This document shows, piece by piece, positions 35,611 to 47,182 of a stretch of 64,000 bases of DNA. Position 1 is the stretch's first letter; the number at the start of each line of letters is the position of its first letter. The translations under genes were made by a program, and so were the position numbers. The notes beneath the pieces are model-generated. The model was not told the origin of the DNA, made no database searches, and worked only from the letters and a program-made list of their open reading frames with translations. This DNA comes from Sorex araneus (lineage: Eukaryota > Chordata > Mammalia > Eulipotyphla > Soricidae), in NCBI RefSeq assembly GCF_027595985.1, contig NC_073313.1, positions 101,853,552 to 101,917,551 of the forward strand, given 5' to 3'.

Positions 35611-35837
35611 AAATTTTTCTCTTTTTAAATTTTGTCTTGTGTTTTCTTCTATTTCAATATGTAATTTTTATTTAGCAGCCCCCTCCCCATGTAAAAGGTT
35701 CATGTTTGCCTTATTGTAGAGTGACAACTAGAGAAAGAACATACAAAAGATAGCAAAGAAACTTAAATGGTGGATAAGGAAAGAAAGAACTGGAGTAAGG
35801 AAGACTCTGTAGGGGATATCACTGTAATTGTACATAT

Positions 35838-36115
35838 AAACAAAGGCCTAGAGATAGTAGTGTCATGGTCCATTTCAAGCATGCACCTTACCAAGGTTCA
35901 GTTCACAACACTAAAAGGGTCTACATAACACCACCAGATGTAGCTATGGAGATCCCTGAACACTGTTGGTTGTGACTCTGGAGACCCCTCGCACTGCCAG
36001 GGTTTCCCCAGTCAGCAATGCATCTTTGGACCCTGGAGCTGAGCCAATGAATGTGTTGGCCAAGGATCATCAATGGGGCATACTAAATTCATAAGTTCCA
36101 CTTTCGAGCCACCAC
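35838..36115 (+). mobile_element. Old long SINE relative
   Basis: AAGGCCTAGAGATAGTAGTG, ACACCACCAGATGTAGCTAT and a longer body ending near CCACCTGCAAATC. Related in order to 28775-29085. Confidence 0.45.
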
Positions 36116-36610
36116 CTGCAAATCAAAGATGTAAATGAAGGCAGCGAAAATGTGTAACCAAATGTGTTTTTCAGAACACTGCATAGTCATTTGATAGGTA
36201 GGTTTCATAGGAGTAGGTATGGGTATGAGAAAAAGTAGGGTGATTTCCAGGTTTCTGCTATAGGGACTAAGTCAATAGATAGGGATGCTAGAAACTTAGA
36301 TGGAGAACTAAGGAAGTAGATGAGGTAAATTTGCCTTTTGGTAGCATTTTTGCATTGAAACACATGTGGGAATCCTCATAGACCCTAATAAAGACATGGG
36401 AAATTAAATATGAATATAGGTCTGAGGAAGACATCAGAGATGGAAATGAGACAATGAGAGGCAGAAGTTAGAGTTGACAAATAGAAATATCTGTAGAGAA
36501 AGAAAACATGAAGCAAGGAGAGGAGACTTTTGAGGACAGACCCCTAACCCGTCTCTCTCTGTTCTTTTCTTTCTACCAATGTCCACTCTCCTTAAAGACT
36601 TTATAGTAGA

Positions 36611-36784
36611 GGGGCTGGAACAATAGCATAGCAGGTAGGGCATTTGCCTTGCATGCGGCCGACCTGGGTTCGAATCCCAGCAACCCATATGGTCCCCTGA
36701 GCACTGCCAGGAGTAATTCCTGAGTGCAAAGCCAGGAGTAACCCCTGTGCATAGCCGAGTGTGACCCAGAAAGCAAAAAAAAAG
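36611..36784 (+). mobile_element. SINE type A, young
   Basis: GGGGCTGGAACAATAGCATA through GTGTGACCCAGAAAGC and an A tail. Exact 16-base TSD AAGACTTTATAGTAGA at 36595-36610 and 36785-36800. Confidence 0.95.
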
Positions 36785-36959
36785 AAGACTTTATAGTAGA
36801 ACTGCTTACTCCTTTGCCTATTTTTCTAATCTCACTATCTAACCTATAACTTAAGTATGAACAGAACTTTCTCAAATTTGGCTAGTATATCCATGTGAAT
36901 TGTGAGATAAAAATTCAATTTGGATGATGGGTTAAAAGCTACAAAAAGATAAAAAGTTC

Positions 36960-37125
36960 TTTTTGTGTGTTTTTCTCTTTGTCTTTTGCTCTTATCTATG
37001 CTGGGTTGTACTCAGACCTCTGTGCTCACAGATTATTCCTGGAGAGGGTTGGAATGCAAGGGTTCAAATCCAGGTTGGACACAAGCAAGGCAAATGCCTT
37101 GCCCATTGTACTATCTCTCCAGCCC
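36960..37125 (-). mobile_element. SINE type A, antisense
   Basis: CTATGCTGGGTTGTACTCAG, GATTATTCCTGGAGAGG, GTTCAAATCCAGGTTGG and ATCTCTCCAGCCC. Confidence 0.82.
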
Positions 37126-37948
37126 AAATTTGGTACTTTTCAGAAGCTTGCTGAACACTCAAACCAAAAGCCAAGTTTTTGTAAATTCTGTGAAATAATT
37201 ATGAAATATATTTATAGAAAAGTTTCAATGTAATCTTCACAAGAAGAAGGAAAGATATAAAGAAGAACATAATAGATATCAGACTCAGTGAAATTTATTC
37301 AGGAAGACTTACTGGAGAAGTGCTTTTTGTTTGTTGTTTTTTTTTCTTTTTTAAATAGAAACATCATAGTTCTCCACAGATTTTAGAAAAATGCAGAATG
37401 ATTTTTGATTGTGCATGTTCTGTAGCAAAATGAGCCTTAAATTGTTTTTAACCAAGCAGTATAAAATAAATCACTCATATCACTATGCATATAATGTTGG
37501 CAGGAGGCCTTTCGAACTTACCTTGGTTATTGCCTTATCTTTATCCACATTTTAGCCAATCAGCAGCATCCAGATTTGCAACTATCTACCTGTAACCATA
37601 GGCCCAATTGCTGTTGTTTCCCTTGAGAATGGTGACTTGAATTTGCCCAAAAAAGACAAATAATTTCAACTGTTTATGAATATACCATTTAAACAATTTA
37701 TTTTTTCCAGGATAGACAACTAATTCAAATGCTTAAAATCTATATTAATGTATTTCCTTAAATTCAACGTGAAAGATATGTTGTTGATAATTTTTTATAT
37801 TCAATAGTTTTTTTAATATCTCTATGTATAATTTTATAGTCAGGTGGTTCATTGGCTGCTTTAAAATTTTTGATTCACTTTACAGTTTGGCTTAGGATTC
37901 TGTAGATCATGTATTTATAATTATGATATTTTAAAAGGCTGTTCAGTT

Positions 37949-38281
37949 TTTTGTTTCTGTTTTGGGGCCATACCTGGTGACACTCGGGCTTACACCTTAC
38001 ATGAGAGCCTGTGTGCTGAGACAGAGGTGGCCAGTGCTACAGTACTCTGGAGTCAGGCTGCTTGGAGCCTCAGGGTGAAGTGCTGGACTCCAGCAGGAAT
38101 GGTAAATAGGCCAGAAAGGTGGAAGCATGGACTAGAGTGAGCTGCAGATCACAGCTGCTGCTGAGTCCATGCAGGAATCATACCTAGCAGGGCTTGGGGA
38201 CCATATGTGGTGCTGGGTTCAAATCCAGGTTGACCATGTGCAAAGCAAGCAACATACTCATTGCACTATCACTCCCACCCA
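37949..38281 (-). mobile_element. SINE type A, antisense, with extra GC-rich insert
   Basis: Ends are type A (TTTTGGGGCCATACCTGGTG; TTCAAATCCAGGTTGACC, CTATCACTCCCACCC). About 150 extra bases (about 38005-38160; ACAGAGGTGGCCAGTGC, CTGGACTCCAGCAGGAATGG) lie inside. Confidence 0.65.
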
Positions 38282-38317
38282 GTTATATTTATGCAAAATA
38301 TTTTTGCTAGATATCTT

Positions 38318-38848
38318 TTTTTGAGGGTACAGTTACAGATTTATACATGTTTGTGCTCATGTTTCCCTCATACAAAGTTCGAGAACCCCTCCTTTCACCA
38401 GTGCCCATTCTCCACCACAAATAAACCCAGCATCCCTCCCACCCCCCCCAATCCCATCTCATCCCACCCCCCCCATGCCACTGCGGCAGGGTATTCCCTT
38501 TTGTTCTCTCTCTCTAATTAAGTGTTGTGGTTTGCAATGAAGGTGTTGAGTGGCCATTGTGTTCAGTCTCTAGTCTACATTCAGCACACTTCACCCTTCC
38601 CCCGCTTGGCCTCCAACCACATTTTACGTGGTGTTCCCTTCTCTATCTGAGCTGCCTTTTTCCCAGAATGTGAGGCCAGCTTCCAAGCCATGGAGTCAAC
38701 CTCCTGGTACTTATTTCTACTATTCTTGAGTGTTAGTCTCCTACTCTGTTATTCTATATTCCACAGATGAGTGCAATCTTTCTATGTCTGTCTCTCTCTT
38801 TCTGACTCATTTCACCTAGCATGATACTTTCCATGCCGATCCACTTAT
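38318..38848 (-). mobile_element. Young 5'-truncated L1 3' end, antisense
   Basis: A short T run, GAGGGTACAGTTACAGATT and the whole 3' UTR, reaching the ORF2 end (TGACTCATTTCACCTAGCAT). Exact 20-base TSD ATATTTTTGCTAGATATCTT at 38298-38317 and 38849-38868. Confidence 0.95.
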
Positions 38849-38992
38849 ATATTTTTGCTAGATATCTTAAAGGAATTATCTTATTGTTATCAACAATTCT
38901 CCATGTCTTGTATGCAGAAGCATTGACTATTGCTTGTCCCAGATCATCTTTTCAAGGATATAGTGAGAGCTGTCTTAGAAATGGTGGCCTCC

Positions 38993-39188
38993 CAAAAGTA
39001 GAGAGAGAGGATGGGGAATATTGTCTGCCATAGAGGCAGGGGGAAGGTGGAAAAGGGGGGGTATACCCGGGATATTGGTGGTGGGGAATGTGCACTGGTG
39101 GAGGGATGGGTGTTTGATCATTGTGAGATTGTAACCCAATCATGAAAGCTTGTAACTATCTCACGGTGATTCAATAAATTTTTTTAAA
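38993..39188 (+). mobile_element. Young L1 3' UTR insertion, sense (196 bp)
   Basis: Runs from CAAAAGTAGAGAGAGAGG to CACGGTGATTCAATAAA and T7A6. Exact 14-base TSD AAATGGTGGCCTCC at 38979-38992 and 39189-39202. Belongs to the 3' UTR subfamily seen at 6196. Confidence 0.94.
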
Positions 39189-39589
39189 AAATGGTGGCCT
39201 CCTTAAGAGCAAAGTTTTGTTTGCTTAGTCTTGAAAGATATAGTTAGTATCTCCCTCAAGAGCAAAAGACTGTATATTTATGACCCTTTATAAACTATTA
39301 ACTTTTCCTAAGCTTGGCATTCTTCTATAATGCAACTCACTATTTTGCAAGTATCATGTGGCATCATATTGTTAAGTGAGAATTGTGTTTGAGGAAGCAA
39401 TACAAATGCTTACACTTGCTAAATTTGCTGCTGTCTGTAATTAAATGTCCATTATTTCTGACTTAGACTCTCTCCTTTTCTACCAGAACCCATTAACAAA
39501 GTAATATTTTGATTTGCAAGTATGGCAAAATATCAGACTATTCATGGTTTTTAACATTTGTGTAATGCAACAGCCTAATAAGGATAGCT

Positions 39590-39742
39590 CTTTTATTGCT
39601 CTCATTTTAAATATGCAAAAATTAGATTCAGTGAGCTGCCCAAAGATTCAGAGTTAAGATATTATAGAGCTGGGATTTAAACCCAAGGGACTCTGACTCC
39701 AAAGAGCATTTTCTTAAGTAATGAGCTACTCAAGTCTAATTT
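39590..39742 (-). mobile_element. MIR element, antisense
   Basis: CATTTTAAATATGCAAAAAT, AGAGCTGGGATTTAAACCC and GACTCTGACTCCAAAGAGC. Confidence 0.75.
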
Positions 39743-40127
39743 AAATCCCTGGATAGACCTTTTCTTTGACTGTATCACGAACTATAGGGAAATTATATTT
39801 GAACTATGCTAGGATTAATATTTTCAGTGTCATATCAATACATAATATTCATGTCAGCATAGAGAACATTTAATAAGGTAATGCTTGCTCATAATTTCAA
39901 TCTAATCGGGAAAATGTATATAATCTCATAACCTATTATGTATTATTATCACAGCCAAAAGAAAGTCATGAAAAATCAATTTCTTTGTTAGAAACAAAAT
40001 GAAAAGGAATTATAGGACCCTGAATTCTTCAAAGATCTAAATAAAATTATTTGCTTATCAGTTTAAAATGACATATACATTTCTCAGAAGGTCATGATTT
40101 CCCTCAAGTTGTATTATAGCAGAGACC

Positions 40128-40254
40128 TCTTTTGTCAGTTTGTTTTGGAGACATACCTGTCTGTGCCAGGGCTTACTCTTGGCTATGCTTTCAGGTTTCA
40201 CACTCCTGGAAGTGCTCAGCAAGCAACCTAACTGCTATGTTATCTTTCAAGCCC
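40128..40254 (-). mobile_element. SINE type A, antisense, deleted
   Basis: TTTTGGAGACATACCTGTC, CCAGGGCTTACTCTTGGC and TGTTATCTTTCAAGCCC. The middle is missing. Confidence 0.68.
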
Positions 40255-40283
40255 TGCATAGATATTTCTCTATCTGCCTTTAA

Positions 40284-40411
40284 AATTAATTTTGGGCCAC
40301 ACTCTATGGTGTTCACAGAATCCTGGCTAAATGTGGTGCCAGGAATTCCAACCAGAATTGGCTGCCTTTAAGGCAAGCACCTTCCTACCTCCTGTATGAT
40401 CTCTCAAGTCC
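40284..40411 (-). mobile_element. SINE type A, antisense, deleted
   Basis: TTTTGGGCCACACTCTATGG, GGTGCCAGGAATTCCAACC and GATCTCTCAAGTCC. Confidence 0.7.
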
Positions 40412-40608
40412 ACTAACATAGATATATTTCTGTTGCTAATAAGTTTGCATCTGCTTTTAAATTCATGTATAAATAGCACTGCCCATAAAAGATGCTTAAT
40501 AAATAAATTTCCATGTGATACACATGTCATTTGTAACTTTCATAAAATAATATTAAGAAATTAGAGCTTTTTATCCCCTCATTCTTTTTTTAAAAAAAAT
40601 CACAATTT

Positions 40609-40802
40609 GGAGCCAGAGAGAAGATAGCTGAACAGGCTGGTAGCACGCAGTGCATGCTTTGATGTGGAAGAGCTGAATTCTATCCCTGACACTGCATGAT
40701 ATTTGTGCAATATCCCATGAACACCACCAGAAGAGACTCCAAAGAACAGAGCCAGGAGTAACACCTCAGCCTTCACCAGATGGTATCAAAGCAAAAGCAA
40801 AA
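40609..40802 (+). mobile_element. SINE type A, diverged
   Basis: GGAGCCAGAGAGAAGATAGC, TGAACACCACCAGAAGAGAC, GAGCCAGGAGTAACACC and an A-rich tail. Confidence 0.72.
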
Positions 40803-40835
40803 TAAAACCAAAACAAAATCACCTTAATTTTTGGA

Positions 40836-41003
40836 GAGGGAAATAGCTTCAAAGTCTGGAGCACATGCTTTGTATGTGGGACTATCGGTTCAATCTTCAG
40901 CACCACAGTGTTTCCTTGAGCGTCCCAGGAGCAGCCTCTCTACACTAAGCTGGGAAAGTGTACCCTGAACTCTTACAGGAATGGCCAAAAACCAAAAAGA
41001 AAG
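40836..41003 (+). mobile_element. SINE type A, diverged
   Basis: GTCTGGAGCACATGCTTTG, GGTTCAATCTTCAGCACCAC and GTCCCAGGAGCAGCC. Confidence 0.6.
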
Positions 41004-41088
41004 TAGAGAATTCATTTTTAAAAAAAGTTTTTGGTTCGAAGTAAAAATGGGAGGAAGGTACAGATATTTCTTATATAACTACTATCTT

Positions 41089-41262
41089 CGGAGAGCCCGA
41101 CAAGCTACCGAGAGTATCCTACCTGCATGGCAGAGGCTGGCAAGCTACCCTTGGTGTATTCAATATGCATAAAACAGTAACAACAAGTCTCACAATGGAG
41201 ACATTACTGGTGCCCACTCAAGCAAATCGATGAACAATGGGACGACAGTGCTACAGTGCTAC
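41089..41262 (+). mobile_element. SINE type B body without tRNA head
   Basis: Starts at CGGAGAGCCCGACAAGC, exactly where the body follows the head in complete copies, then CAGTAACAACAAGTCTCAC and GACGACAGTGCTACAGTG. Confidence 0.85.
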
Positions 41263-41394
41263 CTGGTATCCTCACAAATGTATCCCATGTTATCAATATT
41301 TTCCACCAGAGTGGTCCATTTTTTATAATTGATGTACCTCCACTGATACATCCTGAAAATCCTAGATTCTTAGTTTTTACATTTGGAGATATAC

Positions 41395-41460
41395 TAGTGC
41401 TCAGTATGCTTCAGACTGAACCCAGTTCTCCTGCATGTGAAGCATGAGCCCCGTTTTTTT
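41395..41460 (-). mobile_element. SINE type A fragment, antisense
   Basis: GTGCTCAGTATGCTTCAGAC and TGAACCCAGTTCTCCTGC. Head missing. Confidence 0.45.
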
Positions 41461-42111
41461 CAGATGTTGCCCTGGCTCAGTCCAGTTGGTTTTCAAGGTT
41501 TACTTAGTGATTTATATCCTTTGTGTTTGGCCAAATATATAAAGAGTTATGTCCACCACTGTATCATACAGTATATTTTCACTAACTCCCCAAATTGTTG
41601 TGCTATACCTATTTGTTTCTGTTATCCCAAACCCTGGCAATGGCTAATATTTTCTATTGTCCTTTATAGCTTTGCCTTTTCCAGAGTATCATAAATTAGA
41701 ATTGTACAGTATGTTGCCTTTTTAAATGGGTTTATTTTGCTTCATAACATTCACTTAAAGTCCCTCCATATATTTTCATGGTTTGATAACTCATTTCTCT
41801 TATTTTTGAGGGGGGGTGGCCTGGGAGCAGCAGGGCAAGTACCAGGATACTTTGCCAACACCAGAGCTTCCCACTTGCAACAATTATGTGTAAGGATCAT
41901 ATGTGTGTATGTTGGTGTGTGAGAAAGGCGGATTCCTTTACCCCCGGACTTGCCCCCACTTCAACCACGATAGAGTGCGTGGGGCCAACTTACCCTGTCA
42001 AGGCTAGAAACAAAATTTTAAAAATATTTCTGCTGTCCGTAGGAATATTTTTTGTAGATCATTTTTTAAGCACTCAATATTCCATTGTTTGGATTATCAC
42101 AATTTATCCCT

Positions 42112-42240
42112 TCACTTCATTTTCCACCACCAATGATCCCGGTATCCCTCCCACCACCTCCACCACCTAAACCCCACTCCACCTCTGTGGCAGGGCATTC
42201 CCTTTTGTTCTCTCTTTCCTTTTGGGTGTTGTAGTTTGCC
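42112..42240 (-). mobile_element. L1 3' UTR fragment, antisense, nested in L1
   Basis: TTTTCCACCACCAATGATCC and CTGTGGCAGGGCATTCCCTT, ending GTTGTAGTTTGCC. Confidence 0.75.
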
Positions 42241-42455
42241 AAAGTGTCTACAACTTTTAACTTCTTCACAAGCAATAAAACAGAGATTCTGTTATTTTGC
42301 ATCCTCAACTACATTTGGTGTTTTCTGGATTTTGGCCATTCCAATATTTTTGCATTTACACATTTAATGGTGTACATATTTCCAAATGCTTATTTTCTAT
42401 ATATATCCATTGTGAATTGTCTTTAAATGTATTTTAATGTATTTGAACCATAAGG

Positions 42456-42621
42456 AGGTGGCTGGGTTTGGGGGCAGCACCCAAAAATGGTCAAGGACTA
42501 TTTCTGGCTTACTGCTTAGAGGTAGTTCTGAGCAGTGCTTGGGGAACCGTGCTGTTCAGGAGATTGAACTCAGGTTTCCCACATACAAAGAATGCACACT
42601 TGCCCTCCCTGGCCTTGTGGA
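42456..42621 (-). mobile_element. SINE type A, antisense, diverged
   Basis: GGGGGCAGCACCCAAAAATG, GAGCAGTGCTTGGGGAACC and GATTGAACTCAGGTTTCCC. Confidence 0.7.
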
Positions 42622-42964
42622 CTTATTTTAAATTATTTAAAATAATTCTCTTTAACTATTGATAAATTTGAATATTTGTAATTTTTGCAGATGTGTATTC
42701 TGCAATTATTTTCTCCCAGTTTGTGACTTGTCTTGCTTATTATAGAGACTTTTTTTTTATTTTAACAAAAATCAGTTTATCATTTTTCCAAGGGTAATAT
42801 CTTTGAAAGTGGAGAGGTAAATTAAAAATATTTCCATATCTAAGTTATTCTAGTTTTCTCCTATGTTTGTCTTTTAGGAATTTTTGCAACTTTGCATTTT
42901 ATATTATGTGTATATATGATTCATTTTGAGTTACTCTTCTTTGGATATGAGATGTGTGTAATTG

Positions 42965-43148
42965 GGAGCTGGAGAAAGAGTATATATAGGGTAAGATACT
43001 TTCTTTACATATGGCTGACCCCCATGTATGATCTCTGGTACTGCATATCGTCCCCCACACACCACAAAGAGTGATCCCTGAGAACACGCCCAAGAGTAAG
43101 CCCTGATCACTGCCAAGAATGGCTTCCAAACCAAATGGGAAAAAAAAG
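42965..43148 (+). mobile_element. SINE type A, diverged
   Basis: GGAGCTGGAGAAAGAGTATA, TGATCTCTGGTACTGCATAT, AGAGTGATCCCTGAGAACAC and an A tail. Confidence 0.75.
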
Positions 43149-43183
43149 TGTGTGAAATTTTATTTTTGCTTTCTTTCTTCCTT

Positions 43184-43355
43184 CCTTCTTTTCCTTTTTG
43201 GAAACTCACTTGGAGGTGATCAGAAACTGTTTCTTGATCAGTGTTTAGAGGCCACTCTGGCAGTGCTCAGGACACCATGGGAGCAGGAATTTGACTGTGT
43301 TCAGCCCTATGCAATGCAGGTATCTTATCACTTGCACTGTCTGTGCCTGCGTACT
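43184..43355 (-). mobile_element. SINE type A, antisense, diverged
   Basis: CTTTTTGGAAACTCACTTGG, CTCTGGCAGTGCTCAGGACA and TCAGCCCTATGCAATGC. Confidence 0.7.
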
Positions 43356-44394
43356 TTCCTCCCTCCGCTCTTCCCTCCCTGATTTCTCTATGTCACTTGT
43401 TCAAATAAAATTTGTGGAAAATACTGTCCTGGACATTGCCAAAGATCAATTAACTGGGCTGATGCAGGTTTATTGCCAAGTTCTATGTTCTGTTCCGTTT
43501 ATCTATCCTTTAGAAATAGTGTATTTTTGAATTACTATAGTTTTGTCTCAAAATCGGTGTCTGTCTTCCAGTACTCCTCTCATTTTTTGTGGTTGTCTTT
43601 GTATAGATATTTTTGTGCATATTCTGCTAAATGCTTACCTACGTTTTTCATTGTTTAGAGATATAACATAAATGAAATCATGATTTTATAAGAATGCAAC
43701 AAATGTCTGTGCATTGATATTTTAGCCTGCTACTTTGCTGTATGTGTTTGTTGCTGGGAGTGTTTTTGACAGAGTCACTTGGGTTTTCTATGTACAATAT
43801 TATGTCATCTGTAAATTATTATAGTACTTTTAAATTATTTTTCTTGCCCTATCTATGTAGCCACAATTCTTGTGGTTAAGATGTCCAATATGATGCCCCA
43901 TCCTTGTCTTACTCCTGATTTTAGATGAAGGGCTTTTTGTAGTACCCCACTGACCATTTAAAAAATTTGTTTCTTCTTTGTAAAGTTTAACATATTGTGC
44001 ATTTTAAGGAATTGGTCCTAGGTTCAATTCATCTAGATCAGACATTCCCAAACTTACTTGGCCTACTGCTCCCATTTCAGAAAAATACCTAATATGCCTT
44101 GGAAATCAATCTTCTTTAAGTGATCAAGCAGAAAGTGTGTCCCATTTGCACCTGAGAATAATGCTGCCCTAGCTGGATTGTTTCAGGATACAGTATTGCC
44201 CACTATGGATACACTGATCAAAGTTATCAAGTTTGTGAATATAGGTTGCTCACATATTGATATCAGATGTTTGAATTTATTTATGCTTTTTAAAATTCTT
44301 CTAGCAAGGTTAAAATATTTCTCAATAAATTGTTCTTTTGTAATGGCTCTCATGAAATTAAATTCATCAAAAATCAATAAAATCCTGGGACATG

Positions 44395-44538
44395 GGGCTG
44401 GATCATTGCTACAGGGGCTAAGGCTCTTGCCTTGTATGCAGCTGACACAGATTCAATCCCATGTGGTTTCCTGAGCACAGAGATGGGAGTAGCACCCCTT
44501 AGCATGACTGGGTATGGCTCCAATTCCCGCAGCCCAAA
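44395..44538 (+). mobile_element. SINE type A, shortened
   Basis: GGGGCTGGATCATTGCTACA, CCTTGTATGCAGCTGACAC and GGTATGGCTCCAATTCC. Confidence 0.75.
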
Positions 44539-44547
44539 ATAATTTTG

Positions 44548-44718
44548 ATTTTGGGAAGATAGCTTAGTGGGCTAGAACACTTGCTTTTTATCTAGAAGCC
44601 CCTGATTTGATTCTGAGCCTGTCATAGTCCGTCAGGCACTGCCAGGAGCGGCCCCCCAGCACAGGGCTGAGAAGCCCCTGACCATTTCTAGGGGTGGCTC
44701 AAACACCAAAATTCAAAA
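44548..44718 (+). mobile_element. SINE type A, diverged
   Basis: GGAAGATAGCTTAGTGGGC, CACTGCCAGGAGCGGCCCC and TTCTAGGGGTGGCTC. Confidence 0.68.
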
Positions 44719-45509
44719 ACTGAAAACTCTTCCTTATTTGCTTATCAGTTTTCTTCCCTGAATCTTTTTTAGTTATAATTCATTGGTCTTATGTTTTCAT
44801 GAGGACAACATGATTTGAAGATTGTAAATAAATTGATAGTCAAATATATCAGTCAATTCATGTTTTAAAAATGTCATAAAGGTCTTCACTTTGGTAGCAA
44901 ATATTTAAAAATTTAGAATGCAAAATTTTTATTCACTGACTTATATGCTTCTAGAATTTGCAAAGAAAGTGTTTGAAGTAGATATGACAATTGAAGGAAA
45001 TATTTAGAAAAATCGCAACTATATCCTGAAGTATTTTATCTGAGTATTTTTGCTTTTACATGCGAAAAACGTCCTCAGTTTATTTAGTTTCTTTTAAATA
45101 GGTTAGCCCTGGTGATATAGCAAGTTTACATTAACTCAAAGGTGGAAATAAAATATAAAATTTTATGCTATAAGCATGTTTTTAAAATGGAGGTTAGAAA
45201 GGCATCTGGATTTTCCAACATGGTTCAAATACTGAATCTTTCTTTCCCCCCAGGAACTGTAAGCCTTGCCAATATTTTCCCTCTAGAAAAAAATATAAAT
45301 TATTACCTAAAGCAGGTAACATTAAATCATTAGAGAAAAAAATGAAGTTTAGACATAACTTTGTAAATTCTTCAATTTTGTGCATAGTGATGGCATTTTT
45401 TAAATGTTATCTTTACACATCTGCATTTCTTTCTGTGAATCTTCCCAAGTTCTAGAGAAAAACATAGTTTCACTATTAGCTTATGTTGTTACAATGGGAC
45501 ATTAACAGT

Positions 45510-45625
45510 AGCTAGGGCCTAACTGGGTAAACTTTAAGTGTAATTCCTGATCAGTTTTATGCATTTATCTAAGTTATTTGTCCACTTCGTGTCTCTTTTA
45601 CTCCTCTGCAAAATAGAGTTGCTAC
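45510..45625 (+). mobile_element. Possible MIR remnant
   Basis: TTATCTAAGTTATTTGTCC and CTCCTCTGCAAAATAGAG recall the MIR core. Weak. Confidence 0.3.
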
Positions 45626-45627
45626 TT

Positions 45628-45760
45628 GAGGCTGTGGAGATAGCGAAGCCAGTAAGGAGCTCGCCTGTGTTCCTTGGCTCCTTGTATGGTCCCCTGGGCA
45701 CAGTTACGAAAATTCCTTGAGTTAGAAATCAGCCCTGACCACAGCTGGGGTCCAAGTATA
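45628..45760 (+). mobile_element. SINE type A, deleted
   Basis: GGCTGTGGAGATAGCGAAGC, CTTGTATGGTCCCCTGGGC and CCACAGCTGGGGTCC. Confidence 0.65.
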
Positions 45761-46479
45761 GATGCTACTTGCCCTGCCCATTTTTTTTGCACAGTTTGCA
45801 GAATGAATTAATATAAAATATATGGAAGTTCTTAAAAGAGTACACTTCCATGCAATTATTTAGCATTGCCGCAATATTAGCACAAGAGCCCTTTGCCAGT
45901 ATGCAACCAGAATGTGCTCCTGGTCTTCCTCAGCACATGAAGGAATGAGAGTAAAAAAGTCCAATCAACATTTTTGCATACATTTCAGTCTGCCTCCTCA
46001 AACTTGCACAGCTCTAATTGTGTCTAATGAAAGAAAAGTAGCATTTTTAGGTCCCAGTTGAAGGAAATGTTTTAAATAGAACCGGCCTGGGGGCATTTTT
46101 TCCAAAATAAAATCTAAATAATGCAAGATTGCGGGTGGGAACCGTTCCAGGGACTGGATTACACAAGTAATAAAAATCACCCCGAGTCTGTCAGGCAGTC
46201 TTGATCGTACCTTGCCTAGGTCAGCAACAGTGACAACCAGACTCACACCAGATCTTGTCTTCGAATTCCAGAGCCCTTGCTCATCATCTCGCATGTGTGC
46301 ATAGGTTAAACAGGAATTTGGCAGTAGCCTTTTTCACCAGCTCGAGACTGGAGCCAGAGTGGATTGCTGCGGAGCCTGGTTGCACGGTTATTTGTGGTTA
46401 AGGTTTAGAAAAGACAGCAACTTTCCCACCTTCAACCTATATGCCTTCCTGAGGGTTCCCTGTGTCTATCCCTTCCCAA

Positions 46480-46715
46480 GTTAATAAACGGTGCTGTCTG
46501 GGAGGGCGGGCTGGCAGGCAAGCACGCAGCAAGCAGACGCTGCAGCTGGCAGGCTCCGAGACCAAGAGTACCGGCCGGCTGGGGCTGAGGCAGAGGAGCG
46601 AGTCTCGACCTTCTCCTTAACCCTGGCCTCTGGCTCGGGCTGGACCTCCCAGAGTGACAGCGCGCCCTACCGCCTTACCAGCCCGGCCGGGCGGCACAGG
46701 CTGCAGGGCTCAGGA
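46480..46715. promoter_or_regulatory. Small CpG-rich patch in the IL1RAPL2 intron
   Basis: By hand count there are about 16 CpG in 215 bases with high GC (GGAGGGCGGG, CCGGCCGGCTGG, AGCGCGCCC, CCCGGCCGGGCGG), in otherwise AT-rich intron and outside any repeat I recognise. It could be an internal promoter or enhancer or an alternative first exon. The 91-codon open frame across it looks incidental. Confidence 0.4.
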
Positions 46716-47016
46716 ATGTACACAGAGGAATATCTCATGTCTTTTGTCCCTGGAAACCTTACCTAGAGGTCTGGACTTTATTACAGAGGAAATTAGTCTA
46801 AGAAACTCGCAGAAGATTTACTGGATCTCTTTTAACTATTCAACCTACAAGGTATTGGTGTTTGGCAAGTAGCGAGGACTCAAAATAAACTGGATGATCT
46901 TCCTTCCTGTTTTAAATGTTTTCTCTTGATTAACTGAAAAAATATTTTTATTGTTTGAGATTTCTTTTTGGCTTACGCGATTATTAATAATGGTTTCTCA
47001 CGCACATAAATTTTAA

Positions 47017-47182
47017 ATTTTTGGTTTGGCCTCCAAACTCAGCGGTGCTCTGGGCTTATTCCTGGCTCTCCGCTCAGGAATCATTCCTTGGAAGGGCTCT
47101 GGGGACTGTTTGCAGTGCAGGATCTAACTAGGTCAGCTGCGTGCAAGTCAAGCATCCTAGCAGCGCTCTTCTGTCTCTGCCT
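47017..47182 (-). mobile_element. SINE type A, antisense
   Basis: GTTTGGCCTCCAAACTCAGC, TTATTCCTGGCTCTCCGCTC and CTGCGTGCAAGTCAAGC. Confidence 0.78.

Larger units (their letters stand above)
41275..44380 (-). mobile_element. Long L1 ORF2-3' mosaic, antisense
   Basis: Reverse L1 order is clear: CCACTGATACATCCTGAAAA, TTGCCTTTTCCAGAGTATCA, TTTTCATGGTTTGATAACTC, TTTCTGGATTTTGGCCATTC, TTTTCTCCCAGTTTGTGACT, TTCTCCTATGTTTGTCTTTT and AAAGTTATCAAGTTTGTGAA. Several SINEs, one younger L1 end and unexplained segments (about 41800-42000 and 44040-44210) interrupt it. Confidence 0.82.

Noticed and set aside
46491..46766. 91-codon frame across the CpG patch
   Set aside because: Length explained by GC content; no domain or splice evidence. 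The CpG patch itself is kept as a regulatory candidate.
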